A DNA stretch of 64,000 nucleotides from an uncultured bacterium. Lineage in GTDB: Bacteria; Bacillota; Clostridia; Lachnospirales; Lachnospiraceae. The stretch lies in assembly GCA_947063875.1 (NCBI GenBank), contig CAMSTY010000004.1:1-64000 (forward strand), given 5' to 3'. Of the stretch, positions 26,062 through 34,200 are shown piece by piece. The notes under the pieces are model-generated. The model searched no databases. It had not been told where the DNA came from and was given only the letters and a program-made list of their open reading frames with translations. The first letter of the stretch is position 1, and each line of letters begins with the position of its first letter. Position numbers and translations under genes: made by a program.

Positions 26062-28362
26062 ATGGTGAAGCGGATGAATCGGGCGTTTGTGTTTCAGAAG
26101 GATGGATATACAAGGACAGAGGGGGAACTTCTGCTGAACGAGACTTTGTTCCATAATGCGAATGGGTATTTTGGCGTGAGGGGGAATTTTGAGGAAGGGT
26201 ATCCTCCGGGCCAGGCTACGGTCAGGGGACAATATGTGAATGGGTTTTATAATTTCTCGGAGATGAAGCAGCCAGAAAAGCATTATGGGTTTCCGGAACA
26301 GAAGCAGACGATGGTGAATAGCTTTGATACCCAGACGATGGTACTGACAGTGGAAGGGGAGCGGGTGGATTTGTTTCAGGGGGAGGTTCTGGAGTTCAGC
26401 CGTGTTCTGGATATGAAAAAGGGGATTACCATCCGGCGGTTTGTGTGGGAATCGCCAAAAGGTAGACAGGTGGAGGTTTGCATTACGCGTATGGCTTCTT
26501 TTGAAATGCTTCCTCTTTTTACCATCGAGTATCAGGTTACGCCCCTGAATTTTTCAGGGAAAGCCTGGATGGAATCGGTTCATTCCGGGGATGTGTCCAA
26601 TTATTTTAATCCTAAGGATTCCCGGGTGGCGGGGGAGAAAATTACTCATCTGCGAGTGGCAGAGCGGGAGATGACGGAGGATGGTTTTAGCCTGATCCGG
26701 TCAAAGACGCTGAAATCGGGACTGGAGATTGCCAGTGTGACGGCCCATCTTCTGTCAGAGGAGTATACGGCAAAGAGCCAGGTAGGGGAGAAGGAGATTG
26801 TGCAGTTTTTTGAATTCCCCCTGAGAGAGAAGGTTCCGGTTACGGTGACAAAATATACCGTTACCTGCGATTCTATCCGGTATTTGGATGTAAAGGGTAC
26901 GGCGGCAGACCTGATGAGAAAGAGTTTGGGCAGGCCTTTGGATTACTGGTATCAGTGTCAGGAGGATTACCTGGATAAATTTTGGGAAAATGCAGAGATT
27001 GAGATTATCGGGGATGAGGAATTGAACCTTTCTCTGCATTATAACCTGTATCAGCTTCTCCAGTCCGTAGGTAAGGATGAGTATTGTAACATCGGCGCCA
27101 AAGGTCTGAGCGGCGAGGGGTATGAGGGGCATTATTTTTGGGATACGGAAATGTATATTGTTCCCTTTTTCTCTCTTGCCTGGCCGGAAACGGCGAAAAA
27201 TCTTTTGTCCTACCGCTATCAGATTCTGGACAGGGCCAGAGCCAATGCCCGGGTGATGGGGTATCTCAAAGGGGCGCTCTATCCTTGGAGGACCATTAAT
27301 GGAGATGAATGCTCGGGGTATTATCCCTCTGGCAGCGCCCAGTACCATATTAATGGAGATATTTCTTATGCGGCGGTTCAGTATTATCTGATTACGGGGG
27401 ATTGGGATTTTATGGTTTCCAAAGGAGCGGAGATTCTCCTGGAGACGGCCAGGATGTGGTATGACCTGGGGAATTTTTATCAGGGGAGCTTTCAGCTTCA
27501 TGATCTTACGGGACCGGATGAGTACAGCTGTGTGGTGAACAACAATTATTATACCAATCTGACAGCCAAGCATAATCTGGAATGGGCGGCGAAGATTTAC
27601 CGGAGGCTGAAGGCCCAGGGGCAGCTGGAGGATCTGGAGAGAAGGATCGGGATTGAGGAGGAGGAAATCCTGGGATTTGAGGAGGCGGCGGAGAAAATGC
27701 TGCTGCTCTATGACGAAGTCCTGGATATCAATCCCCAGGATGACAGTTTCCTTTCTAAGAAGGAGTGGGATTTCAGCCAGGAGGCGAAGGGAAACGGGCC
27801 GATCATGCAGTGGAATCATTTGTACCGGCTGTATCGGTATCAGGTGTGCAAGCAGGCGGACACGGTGCTGGCTCATATGATTTTTGAGGATGCCCAGAAG
27901 GTGAGTACCATGAAGAATTCCTTTGACTATTATGAGAAGCGGACGACTCATGACTCTTCTCTTTCCCGGTGTATTTTCGGAATCATGGCATCTAAGCTGG
28001 GAGAGAAGAAAAAGGCCTATGAGTATTTTGATTTTTCCTCGAAGCTGGACATTCTGAATTCTCAGCATAATACCAAGGATGGGATTCACACGGCCAATAT
28101 GGGCGGAACCTATATGGGGATTGTCTATGGATTCCTGGGATTCAGGGTGAAGGAAACGGGATTTTACTTTATGCCCTCTCTTCCTGAGCAGTGGGAGAGG
28201 TGCCGGCTTCGGCTTCAGCTTTTGGGCAGCCGGTTGGAGATCACGGTGACAGGGACGGAGTGCATGTTCCGGCTGATTGAGGGAACGCCGGTGAGGCTTT
28301 TCGTCTACGGAAGAGAGTATGAGGTGGAAAAGGAACTGACAGTTCCTTTGGAGGAGTGGTAA
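26062..28362 (+). CDS. glycoside hydrolase family 65 disaccharide phosphorylase
   Basis: A protein of up to 766 residues of GH65 (maltose, trehalose, kojibiose and nigerose phosphorylases). It has the N-terminal beta-sandwich start LFHNANGYFGVRGNFEEG, the (alpha/alpha)6 barrel with GHYFWDTEMYIVPFF and RTINGDECSGYYPSGSAQYH; Glu416 in GDECS is the likely catalytic acid. The enzyme splits an alpha-glucoside with phosphate, giving beta-glucose-1-phosphate plus the other sugar. The beta-phosphoglucomutase gene behind it fits exactly. The first ATG is almost touching GGGAAAGG, so the ATG at 26074 is a real alternative start. Which disaccharide is cut cannot be read here; the YYPSGSAQYHINGDISYA stretch resembles the trehalose/kojibiose/nigerose side of the family more than maltose phosphorylase. 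Confidence 0.93.
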   Translation: MVKRMNRAFVFQKDGYTRTEGELLLNETLFHNANGYFGVRGNFEEGYPPGQATVRGQYVNGFYNFSEMKQPEKHYGFPEQKQTMVNSFDTQTMVLTVEGERVDLFQGEVLEFSRVLDMKKGITIRRFVWESPKGRQVEVCITRMASFEMLPLFTIEYQVTPLNFSGKAWMESVHSGDVSNYFNPKDSRVAGEKITHLRVAEREMTEDGFSLIRSKTLKSGLEIASVTAHLLSEEYTAKSQVGEKEIVQFFEFPLREKVPVTVTKYTVTCDSIRYLDVKGTAADLMRKSLGRPLDYWYQCQEDYLDKFWENAEIEIIGDEELNLSLHYNLYQLLQSVGKDEYCNIGAKGLSGEGYEGHYFWDTEMYIVPFFSLAWPETAKNLLSYRYQILDRARANARVMGYLKGALYPWRTINGDECSGYYPSGSAQYHINGDISYAAVQYYLITGDWDFMVSKGAEILLETARMWYDLGNFYQGSFQLHDLTGPDEYSCVVNNNYYTNLTAKHNLEWAAKIYRRLKAQGQLEDLERRIGIEEEEILGFEEAAEKMLLLYDEVLDINPQDDSFLSKKEWDFSQEAKGNGPIMQWNHLYRLYRYQVCKQADTVLAHMIFEDAQKVSTMKNSFDYYEKRTTHDSSLSRCIFGIMASKLGEKKKAYEYFDFSSKLDILNSQHNTKDGIHTANMGGTYMGIVYGFLGFRVKETGFYFMPSLPEQWERCRLRLQLLGSRLEITVTGTECMFRLIEGTPVRLFVYGREYEVEKELTVPLEEW

Positions 28363-29003
28363 TGAGATATCAGTGCGGAATTTTTGATCTGGACGGGGTA
28401 TTGGTGGATACGGCAAAATACCATTATCTGGGCTGGAAACGGCTGGCGGACCGGCTGGGATTTCCCTTTACCTTGCAGCAGAATGAGGCGCTTAAGGGAA
28501 TCTCCCGTATGGCTGCCCTGGAACTGCTGCTGGAAATGGGAGGTTTGAACAAGAATTTTTCTCAGCAGGAAAAGGAGCAGATGGCAGCAGAAAAGAACAA
28601 GTATTATCTGGAATACATCGATCAGCTGGGGGAGGAGGAATTGCTTCCCGGGGTGATGGAGGCCTTTGAGAGGATGAGGAGGAATGAGATTAAGATTGCT
28701 TTAGGCTCCGCCAGCAAAAATGCCCGGCTGATCTTAAAACGGCTACATATTGAGGAATATTTTGACATGGTGATAGACGGGACATTGGTGAAAAAGGCAA
28801 AGCCAGACCCGGAGGTATTTACGCTGTCAGCAGACAAGCTGGGGATTTTCTATGAACGCTGTGTGGTTTTTGAGGATTCGCTGGCCGGCCTTATGGCAGC
28901 CAAGGCGGTGGGGATGACGGCAGTGGGAATCGGGGAGAAGGAGAATCTGCCCATCGCGGATTATCTGTGTAAGAATGTAGGAGAATTCGTGTGGGAGCAG
29001 TGA
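28362..29003 (+). CDS. pgmB: beta-phosphoglucomutase
   Basis: A 213-residue HAD enzyme that converts beta-glucose-1-phosphate to glucose-6-phosphate. The nucleophile motif is FDLDGVLVDTAKYHY (Asp9 and general acid Asp11), with a helical cap, LGSASKNARLILKRL, KKAKPDPEVF (Lys motif III) and FEDSLAGLMAAKAVGM (motif IV). The ATG at 28362 overlaps the GH65 stop (TAATG). A GTG six bases earlier is possible but less likely. Together with GH65 it feeds glycolysis without spending ATP on one hexose. Confidence 0.95.
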   Translation: MRYQCGIFDLDGVLVDTAKYHYLGWKRLADRLGFPFTLQQNEALKGISRMAALELLLEMGGLNKNFSQQEKEQMAAEKNKYYLEYIDQLGEEELLPGVMEAFERMRRNEIKIALGSASKNARLILKRLHIEEYFDMVIDGTLVKKAKPDPEVFTLSADKLGIFYERCVVFEDSLAGLMAAKAVGMTAVGIGEKENLPIADYLCKNVGEFVWEQ

Positions 29004-29014
29004 GACGGAATGTG

Positions 29015-29065
29015 GCCGGCAAGGGGCGCCTGTGGCGTGCTTTGTCGGCTTTTCTTTATTTTACC
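29015..29065 (+). terminator. terminator of the ABC-GH65-pgmB operon
   Basis: GCCGGCAAGGGGCGCC (29015-29030), loop TGT, then GGCGTGCTTTGTCGGC (29034-29049), pairing with some G-T pairs, followed by TTTTCTTTATTTT. Confidence 0.8.
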
Positions 29066-29094
29066 GGCTTTTTTTGCCTGTATCCGGATATACT

Positions 29095-29247
29095 TATAGT
29101 GAACGACAAAAATTTTTTATTTTTGGCGTTCAGTGCGCCGATTTTGCGTTGCGTGAAGCGCAACACTTACCTTTGCAAAATCGTGCGCATCCCCCGGAGG
29201 GATTATAGTAAATGACAAATTATTTTGTCGTTTACTATAGTATAATC
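29095..29247 (+). repeat. structured intergenic element, copy 1
   Basis: Four hairpins in a row. P1: TGAACG (29100) with CGTTCA (29127), continued by CAAAAAT/ATTTTTG. P2: GCGCCGATTTTGC (29135-29147) with GCAAAATCGTGCGC (29175-29188), with one bulged base, enclosing hairpin GTTGCG/CGCAAC. P3: TCCC/GGGA around CCGG. P4: GATTAT...AAATGACAAA with TTTTGTCGTTT...ATAATC (29201-29247). The outer ends TATAGTGAACGACAAAA and TTTTGTCGTTTACTATA also form terminal inverted repeats, as in a MITE. A diverged copy with the same folds lies at 48261-48406. It ends 30 bases before the bile salt hydrolase gene and contains its only TATAAT (29241-29246). Confidence 0.7.
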
Positions 29248-29276
29248 AATAATCAGGAAACAGGGAGGAATTGTGT

Positions 29277-30251
29277 ATGTGTACGGCTGCTGTTTATAAA
29301 ACCAAGGATTTTTATTTCGGAAGGACACTGGATTATGACTATTCCTACGGGGAGGAGGTTACGGTGATGCCCCGCAATTATCCGATTCTTTTCCGTGGGA
29401 CCGGCTATTGGGACAGGCACTATGCGGTCGTTGGCATGACTCATATTGCTCAGGATTATCCGCTTTTTTATGATGGCGTGAACGAGAAGGGCCTTGCCAT
29501 GGCAGGTCTCAACTTTGTAGGAAACGCCAGCTATCGGGCCCCGGTCCCGGGAATGGATAATATCGCGGTTTTTGAACTGATTCCGTGGATACTTGGAAGC
29601 TGTGCCAGCGTGAAGGAGTGCAAAAAAAGGCTGGAAAGGGTAAATCTTACGGATGTTCCCTTTGACGCAAGCCTGCCGGCGGCGCAGCTGCACTGGCTGA
29701 TTGCGGATAAAGAGGAGACAATCACTCTGGAGGCAATGGCGGACGGGGTTCATATCTATGACAATCCGGTCGGGGTGCTGTCTAACAATCCCCCGTTTCC
29801 CGATCAGATGTTCCAGCTGAACAATTATATGCACTTGTCGGTGAAGCCGCCGCAGAATCTTTTTGCGAAGGGCCTGTCCCTGGATGTCTACAGCCGGGGA
29901 ATGGGGGCCTTGGGACTTCCGGGGGACCTTTCCTCCCAGTCCCGGTTCGTCCGGGCGGCGTTTGTGCGGATGAATTCGGTATCCGGTGATTCGGAGGAGG
30001 AGAGTGTGGGACAGTTTTTTCATATCCTGGGTTCCGTGGAGCAGACGAATGGCTGCTGTGAACTGGGAGACGGCCAGTGTGAGAAGACGATTTATACTTC
30101 CTGCTGCAATACGCAGCAGGGGATTTATTATTATACCACGTACGGGAACCGGCAGATTACCGGTGTGGATATGCACCGGGAGAATCTGGAGGGGAGCAGG
30201 CTGTGCCATTACCCGCTGATTGGCCGGGAACAGATCCGGATGCAGAACTAA
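29277..30251 (+). CDS. cbh: bile salt hydrolase (choloylglycine hydrolase)
   Basis: A 324-residue Ntn-hydrolase. It cuts the glycine or taurine amide of conjugated bile salts. After loss of Met1, Cys2 becomes the nucleophile (MCTAAVY). Other active-site residues line up with the Clostridium perfringens enzyme: Arg16 and Asp19 in FGRTLDYDYS, Asn79 in MAGLNF, Asn170 in GVLSNNP, and Arg223 in SSQSRFVRAAF. LGLPGDLSSQSRF is a strong bile salt hydrolase signature. No signal peptide, so it acts in the cytoplasm. The ATG at 29277 is chosen because Cys must be residue 2 and GGGAGGAA lies 8 bases upstream. Penicillin V acylase is the alternative in this family but fits less well. Confidence 0.93.
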   Translation: MCTAAVYKTKDFYFGRTLDYDYSYGEEVTVMPRNYPILFRGTGYWDRHYAVVGMTHIAQDYPLFYDGVNEKGLAMAGLNFVGNASYRAPVPGMDNIAVFELIPWILGSCASVKECKKRLERVNLTDVPFDASLPAAQLHWLIADKEETITLEAMADGVHIYDNPVGVLSNNPPFPDQMFQLNNYMHLSVKPPQNLFAKGLSLDVYSRGMGALGLPGDLSSQSRFVRAAFVRMNSVSGDSEEESVGQFFHILGSVEQTNGCCELGDGQCEKTIYTSCCNTQQGIYYYTTYGNRQITGVDMHRENLEGSRLCHYPLIGREQIRMQN

Positions 30252-30487
30252 ATGGCGGAGGCTGCCGTAACTGCATAAACAATGTTATTTTTGCATAAAA
30301 ATACTTTCCTATATGAGTCTGAAAACAAATAAATGCTGGCGGGAATTTATCGGCAAGATAAAATAAACAAAAAAAGCCGACAAATTGTATCGACAATTTT
30401 TGACATAATTTGCGAAAATATCCGGGATCAAACCATAACCACAACAGAAAAGTTGTTACACGAACAGCAAAATAATTGTGAAAAGGA

Positions 30488-30516
30488 TTGACAATGGGAT
30501 TTCCTTCATGTATAAT
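30488..30516 (+). promoter_or_regulatory. consensus sigma-A promoter of the 5-oxoproline operon
   Basis: Perfect TTGACA (30488-30493), 17-base spacer, perfect TATAAT (30511-30516), 36 bases before the NRAMP-like gene. The rest of the 300-bp gap (30252-30487) shows no gene and no clear structure. Confidence 0.9.
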
Positions 30517-30551
30517 AACACGAAACATCTGAACACAAGGAGGATTATCCT

Positions 30552-31760
30552 ATGAAAGAGAAAAAGAGTGGTGGGGCACTACTGGGAGCGGCATTTCTGA
30601 TGGCGACATCAGCGATCGGACCTGGCTTTCTGACTCAGACGGCTCAGTTTACAGGTACACATAAAGGCAGTTTTGGATTTGTAATTCTGGTATCGATTAT
30701 CCTGGCGGCGATCGCTCAGATGAATATCTGGCGGGTCTTGTGTGTGTCCGGCCTGCGCGGACAGGACGTGGCCAATAAGGTGCTTCCGGGATTGGGATAT
30801 TTTGTAGCGTTCATGGTGGCGCTGGGAGGCCTGGCATTCAACATCGGCAATGTGGGCGGCGGCGCGCTGGGTTTTAACACTCTGCTGGGAATTCCGACTC
30901 AGGCCGGATGCGCGTTGGCAGGCATTATCGCAATCGCTGTGTTCCTGGTAAAGAATGCCAAGTCTGCTATGGATACCCTGGCCAAGGTACTGGGCGGTAT
31001 CATGATCGTGGTTATTTTCGGCATTATCATTGTGGTGAAGCCGCCTGTAGGAGACGCGCTGAAGAATACCTTCGTGCCGTCAGCAGGAGCTCCTAACCTG
31101 GTTCCGGCGATTATCACCTTGCTTGGCGGAACGGTGGGAGGCTATATCACCTTCTCCGGCGCCCATCGCCTGATCGACGGAGGGGTTACCGGTGAGGAGA
31201 ATTTAAAGGAGATCAATAAGAGTTCCCTGATGGGTATGGGGATCGCCACCATTGTCCGTATTTTCCTGTTTTTGGCAGTGCTGGGTGTGGTCACAAGGCT
31301 GGCTGAAGGCGTGACGCTGGATGCTTCCAACCCGGCAGCGGATGCGTTCCGCCTGGGCGCGGGGGAATTGGGATATCGTTTTGCAGGCCTGGTGCTGCTG
31401 TGTGCAGCCATTACCTCCATCATCGGCGCCGCTTATACTTCGGTTTCCTTTTTAAAGACCTTCCATCCGGCCATTGACAAGAATGAGAACTGGGTGATCA
31501 TCGGCTTTATCGCTGTTTCTACGGTGATTATGATTCTTCTGGGACAGCCGGCCAAGCTGCTGGTGCTGGCGGGCGCGCTCAACGGCCTGATTCTGCCGAT
31601 CACTTTGGGAATCTGCCTGATTGCGGCGAAGAAGAAATCCATTATGGGCGAAAAGTATTCCCATCCCATGGTTCTTTTGATTCTGGGAGCCATTGTAGTG
31701 GTTATCTCCGCTTACCTGGGAATCACCACCTTTGTATCCAATATGGGTAAGCTGATCTGA
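30552..31760 (+). CDS. NRAMP-fold transporter, YcsG-like, lacking the metal-site signature
   Basis: A 402-residue membrane protein with about 11 helices, related to the NRAMP/MntH family. In metal-carrying NRAMPs helix 1 has DPGN and helix 6 has MPH; here the matching places read ATSAIGPGFLTQT and GGYITFSGAHRLIDGG, so the ligating Asp, Asn and Met are missing. B. subtilis ycsG, an NRAMP relative, likewise sits with pxp genes (ycsF, kipI, kipA). The protein is therefore more likely a carrier for an organic substrate such as 5-oxoproline than a Mn importer (inference). AAGGAGG precedes the ATG by 8 bases. It is the first gene of the operon. Confidence 0.85.
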   Translation: MKEKKSGGALLGAAFLMATSAIGPGFLTQTAQFTGTHKGSFGFVILVSIILAAIAQMNIWRVLCVSGLRGQDVANKVLPGLGYFVAFMVALGGLAFNIGNVGGGALGFNTLLGIPTQAGCALAGIIAIAVFLVKNAKSAMDTLAKVLGGIMIVVIFGIIIVVKPPVGDALKNTFVPSAGAPNLVPAIITLLGGTVGGYITFSGAHRLIDGGVTGEENLKEINKSSLMGMGIATIVRIFLFLAVLGVVTRLAEGVTLDASNPAADAFRLGAGELGYRFAGLVLLCAAITSIIGAAYTSVSFLKTFHPAIDKNENWVIIGFIAVSTVIMILLGQPAKLLVLAGALNGLILPITLGICLIAAKKKSIMGEKYSHPMVLLILGAIVVVISAYLGITTFVSNMGKLI

Positions 31761-31896
31761 AGAATCTAATAGACGAAAAGTTACAGAGCCTGTTATTTCC
31801 CGCAAAGGTGTAATCACGGATATGATTGCGCCTTTTTGGGTATCTGAAAGAACGGATGGCGGGTTTTTTGAGAAAGGAGTTGAATCAAAAGATATT

Positions 31897-32622
31897 ATGC
31901 AGAATATCAGAATTTTGACAGCGGGGGATTCTTCTTTGCTGATCGAGTTTGGAAATGAGATCAGTCCGGAGATCAACCGCAGGATTGCGGCGATTGTGAA
32001 GCTGCTGCGGGAGCAGCATATTGAGGGCGTGGTGGACGTGATTCCCGCCTTCTGTTCTCTGCTGGTCAATTATGATCCCCGGGTGATCCGGTATGAAAAG
32101 ATGAAGAAGCGGATGGAGAGCATGCTGCGGGTGGATATCAAGGTAGGGGAAGGAAAGCGGAAGATTTTTGAGATTCCTGTATTATATGGCGGAGAATATG
32201 GGCCGGATCTGGGGAATATTGCAGAGCACGCGGGGATGAGCGAGGAGGAAGTGGTGAAGATTCACAGTTCCCAGGACTATCTGATCTATATGCTGGGATT
32301 TTTGCCGGGCTTTTGTTATCTGGGCGGACTGGACGAACGGATTCACACCCCCAGGCTTGCCAATCCCCGGCTGAAGATTCGCGCCGGAAGCGTGGGGATC
32401 GGCGGTTCCCAGACCGGAATCTATCCTTTGGATTCTCCGGGAGGCTGGCAGCTGATGGGGATGACGCCGGTAAAGACCTATGACCCGGAGCGGGAGGTGC
32501 CGATCCTGGTGGAGGCGGGGAATTATATCCGCTTTGTGCCGGTGGATGAGGCGGAATACAGGCGGATTCAGGCGCAGGTGGAAGACGGAAGCTATCAGTG
32601 TGTGATTCACGAGGAGGTGTAG
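31897..32622 (+). CDS. pxpB: 5-oxoprolinase subunit PxpB (KipI-like; carboxyltransferase subdomains C/D)
   Basis: A 241-residue protein of the KipI/AHS1 family, with GDSSLLIEFG near the start and the core motif LGFLPGFCYLGGLDERIHTPR around residue 140, then SVGIGGSQTGIYPLDSPGGWQ. PxpB works with PxpC and PxpA to open 5-oxoproline to glutamate using ATP. The same domain forms part of the carboxyltransferase of urea carboxylase. The ATG at 31897 is about 17 bases from AAAGGAG, rather far, so the start is uncertain. It lies 1 bp ahead of pxpC. Confidence 0.93.
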   Translation: MQNIRILTAGDSSLLIEFGNEISPEINRRIAAIVKLLREQHIEGVVDVIPAFCSLLVNYDPRVIRYEKMKKRMESMLRVDIKVGEGKRKIFEIPVLYGGEYGPDLGNIAEHAGMSEEEVVKIHSSQDYLIYMLGFLPGFCYLGGLDERIHTPRLANPRLKIRAGSVGIGGSQTGIYPLDSPGGWQLMGMTPVKTYDPEREVPILVEAGNYIRFVPVDEAEYRRIQAQVEDGSYQCVIHEEV

Positions 32623-32623
32623 C

Positions 32624-33628
32624 ATGGGAATTCGCATTTTAAAAGCCGGTATGATGACAACCGTGCAGGACCTGGGGCGCACCGGCTATCAGAGCCAGGG
32701 TTTTTCCGTGGCCGGGGTGATGGATGTGCGTTCGTTTAAGATTGCCAACCTTCTTTTAGACAATCCGGAAAATGAGGCTGTGCTGGAGTTTGCCCTGATC
32801 GGCCCTACGCTGGAGTTTACGGCAGGGACCTTGATCGCCATTACCGGCGGGGATTTCCAGCCTACGATCAACGGCGAGCCGGCGCCCATGTATACGGCCA
32901 TCGATATTCATAAAGGCGACGTATTGAAGTTCGGCAGCGCCCGGACAGGCAGCCGGGGATATATTGCATTTTCCAGCTACCTGAAGGTTCCGGTGGTGAT
33001 GGGCAGCCGCTGCACCAATATGAAGAGCTCCATCGGCGGGTTTAAGGGGAGAAAGCTGCAGGATGGGGATTATATCGGCTTCCGTATCAAACGGAGATAC
33101 TTACCTTTCTTCCTTTCCCGGACTCTGGAACTGGATGAGTTTAATCAGGACCACGTGACTTTGCGGGTGGTGCTGGGGCCTCAGGATGAGAGATTCAGCA
33201 AACAGGGGATCGAGACGTTTTTGAACAGTGAATATACGGTGACCAGCGATTTTGACCGTATGGGATGCCGGCTGGAGGGGCCTTTTATCGCAAGAAAAGA
33301 GGCCTCGGACATGATTTCCGACGGGATTGCTTTTGGCTCGATTCAGGTGCCGTCTCACGGAAAGCCGATTATTCTTCTGTCAGACCGTCAGACCACGGGA
33401 GGGTATCCTAAGATTGCCACCGTGGCTTCCGTGGACATTCCCTGGCTGGTGCAGCGCAAAACCGATCATAAGGTGCGGTTTAAAGCGATCAGCGTGGAGG
33501 ATGCCCAGAAGCTTTATCTCAAAGAACTGGAGGAACTGAATCAGATGAGAAAGAAGATTCATCAACCCTGCAAAGAGGTGCTGGAGTGCCGCCAGGTGTC
33601 CAGAAGGATTCGGAGACTGTTTCCGTAA
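32624..33628 (+). CDS. pxpC: 5-oxoprolinase subunit PxpC (KipA-like; carboxyltransferase subdomains A/B)
   Basis: A 334-residue KipA/AHS2 family protein. Typical motifs: MTTVQDLGRTGYQSQGFSVAG at the start (quoted in part: VQDLGRTGYQSQGFSVAG), DNPENEAVLEF, GSRCTNMKSSIGGFKGRKLQ in the middle, and SDRQTTGGYPKIATV near residue 255. With PxpB it makes the two halves of a carboxyltransferase-like fold. The C-terminal about 40 residues are charged. The gene is 1 bp after pxpB and 103 bp before the biotin carrier gene. Confidence 0.93.
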   Translation: MGIRILKAGMMTTVQDLGRTGYQSQGFSVAGVMDVRSFKIANLLLDNPENEAVLEFALIGPTLEFTAGTLIAITGGDFQPTINGEPAPMYTAIDIHKGDVLKFGSARTGSRGYIAFSSYLKVPVVMGSRCTNMKSSIGGFKGRKLQDGDYIGFRIKRRYLPFFLSRTLELDEFNQDHVTLRVVLGPQDERFSKQGIETFLNSEYTVTSDFDRMGCRLEGPFIARKEASDMISDGIAFGSIQVPSHGKPIILLSDRQTTGGYPKIATVASVDIPWLVQRKTDHKVRFKAISVEDAQKLYLKELEELNQMRKKIHQPCKEVLECRQVSRRIRRLFP

Positions 33629-33731
33629 GGGGAGGGTTTTGGGAAGATGACTGAGGGATTGGAAGAATGAATGCGTCCGTGACAGGGTTTCGTATCGGAT
33701 AGGAATTATGACAGGAAAGGAAGCGAATACT

Positions 33732-34181
33732 ATGGATTTGGAAAAAATTGCAGGTTTGGTAAAGATAATAGAAGATTCTTCTCTGAAGGAGTTCAGCTAT
33801 AAAGAGGGCGAGATCAAGATTACCATGAGCAAACGGGACAATGCCCCGATTGTGGCGGCCGGGGTCCCTTCCATGTCGCCTGTGGGGATGGCTCCGGCGG
33901 CGTCGCCGGTGCAGGGGACGGCAGAGGAGGGGGAGGAGGAGTCTCTTTTCATCACCTCGCCGATCGTGGGTACTTTCTATTCGGCGGCGGCGCCGGATGT
34001 GCCGGCTTTTGTCCGGGTAGGCGACCGGGTGAAAGAGGGGCAGACGGTCTGTATCCTGGAGGCCATGAAGCTGATGAATGAGATCCAGTGTGAATATGAT
34101 TGTGAGATCGAGGCGGTTTTGGTCAGCAACGAACAAAAGGTGGAGTATGGACAGCCCTTGTTCCGTGTAAAGAAAATCTAA
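33732..34181 (+). CDS. accB: biotin carboxyl carrier protein
   Basis: A 149-residue AccB-like protein: a helical N terminus (MDLEKIAGLVKIIEDSS), a Pro/Ala-rich linker at about residues 40-70, then the biotinyl domain starting ITSPIVGTFYSAAAPD. Lys113 in LEAMKLMNE is the biotin site. I chose the ATG at 33732 (GGAAAGGAAG about 8 bases upstream) over the in-frame ATG at 33708. Its place between pxpC and a biotin carboxylase, with no acetyl-CoA carboxylase transferase genes (accA/accD) nearby, suggests it serves the Pxp enzyme rather than fatty acid synthesis. Confidence 0.93.
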   Translation: MDLEKIAGLVKIIEDSSLKEFSYKEGEIKITMSKRDNAPIVAAGVPSMSPVGMAPAASPVQGTAEEGEEESLFITSPIVGTFYSAAAPDVPAFVRVGDRVKEGQTVCILEAMKLMNEIQCEYDCEIEAVLVSNEQKVEYGQPLFRVKKI

Positions 34182-34200
34182 ATGCCAGGAGGTTGGAGTG

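Noticed and set aside
25132-26283. A 383-codon open frame on the minus strand
   Set aside because: It is antisense to the second permease and the start of GH65, His/Arg/Lys-rich in the way of shadow frames, with no ribosome site.
26755-28416. A 553-codon open frame on the minus strand
   Set aside because: Antisense to GH65 with its catalytic motifs; no ribosome site.
29225-29240. Independent operator palindrome in front of the bile salt hydrolase gene
   Set aside because: The palindrome is the P4 hairpin of the structured element, which has an equivalent in copy 2, so it is not evidence for a separate regulator.
30552-31760. Annotation as a Mn/Fe importer MntH
   Set aside because: The DPGN and MPH motifs needed for metal binding are missing and the operon is about 5-oxoproline.
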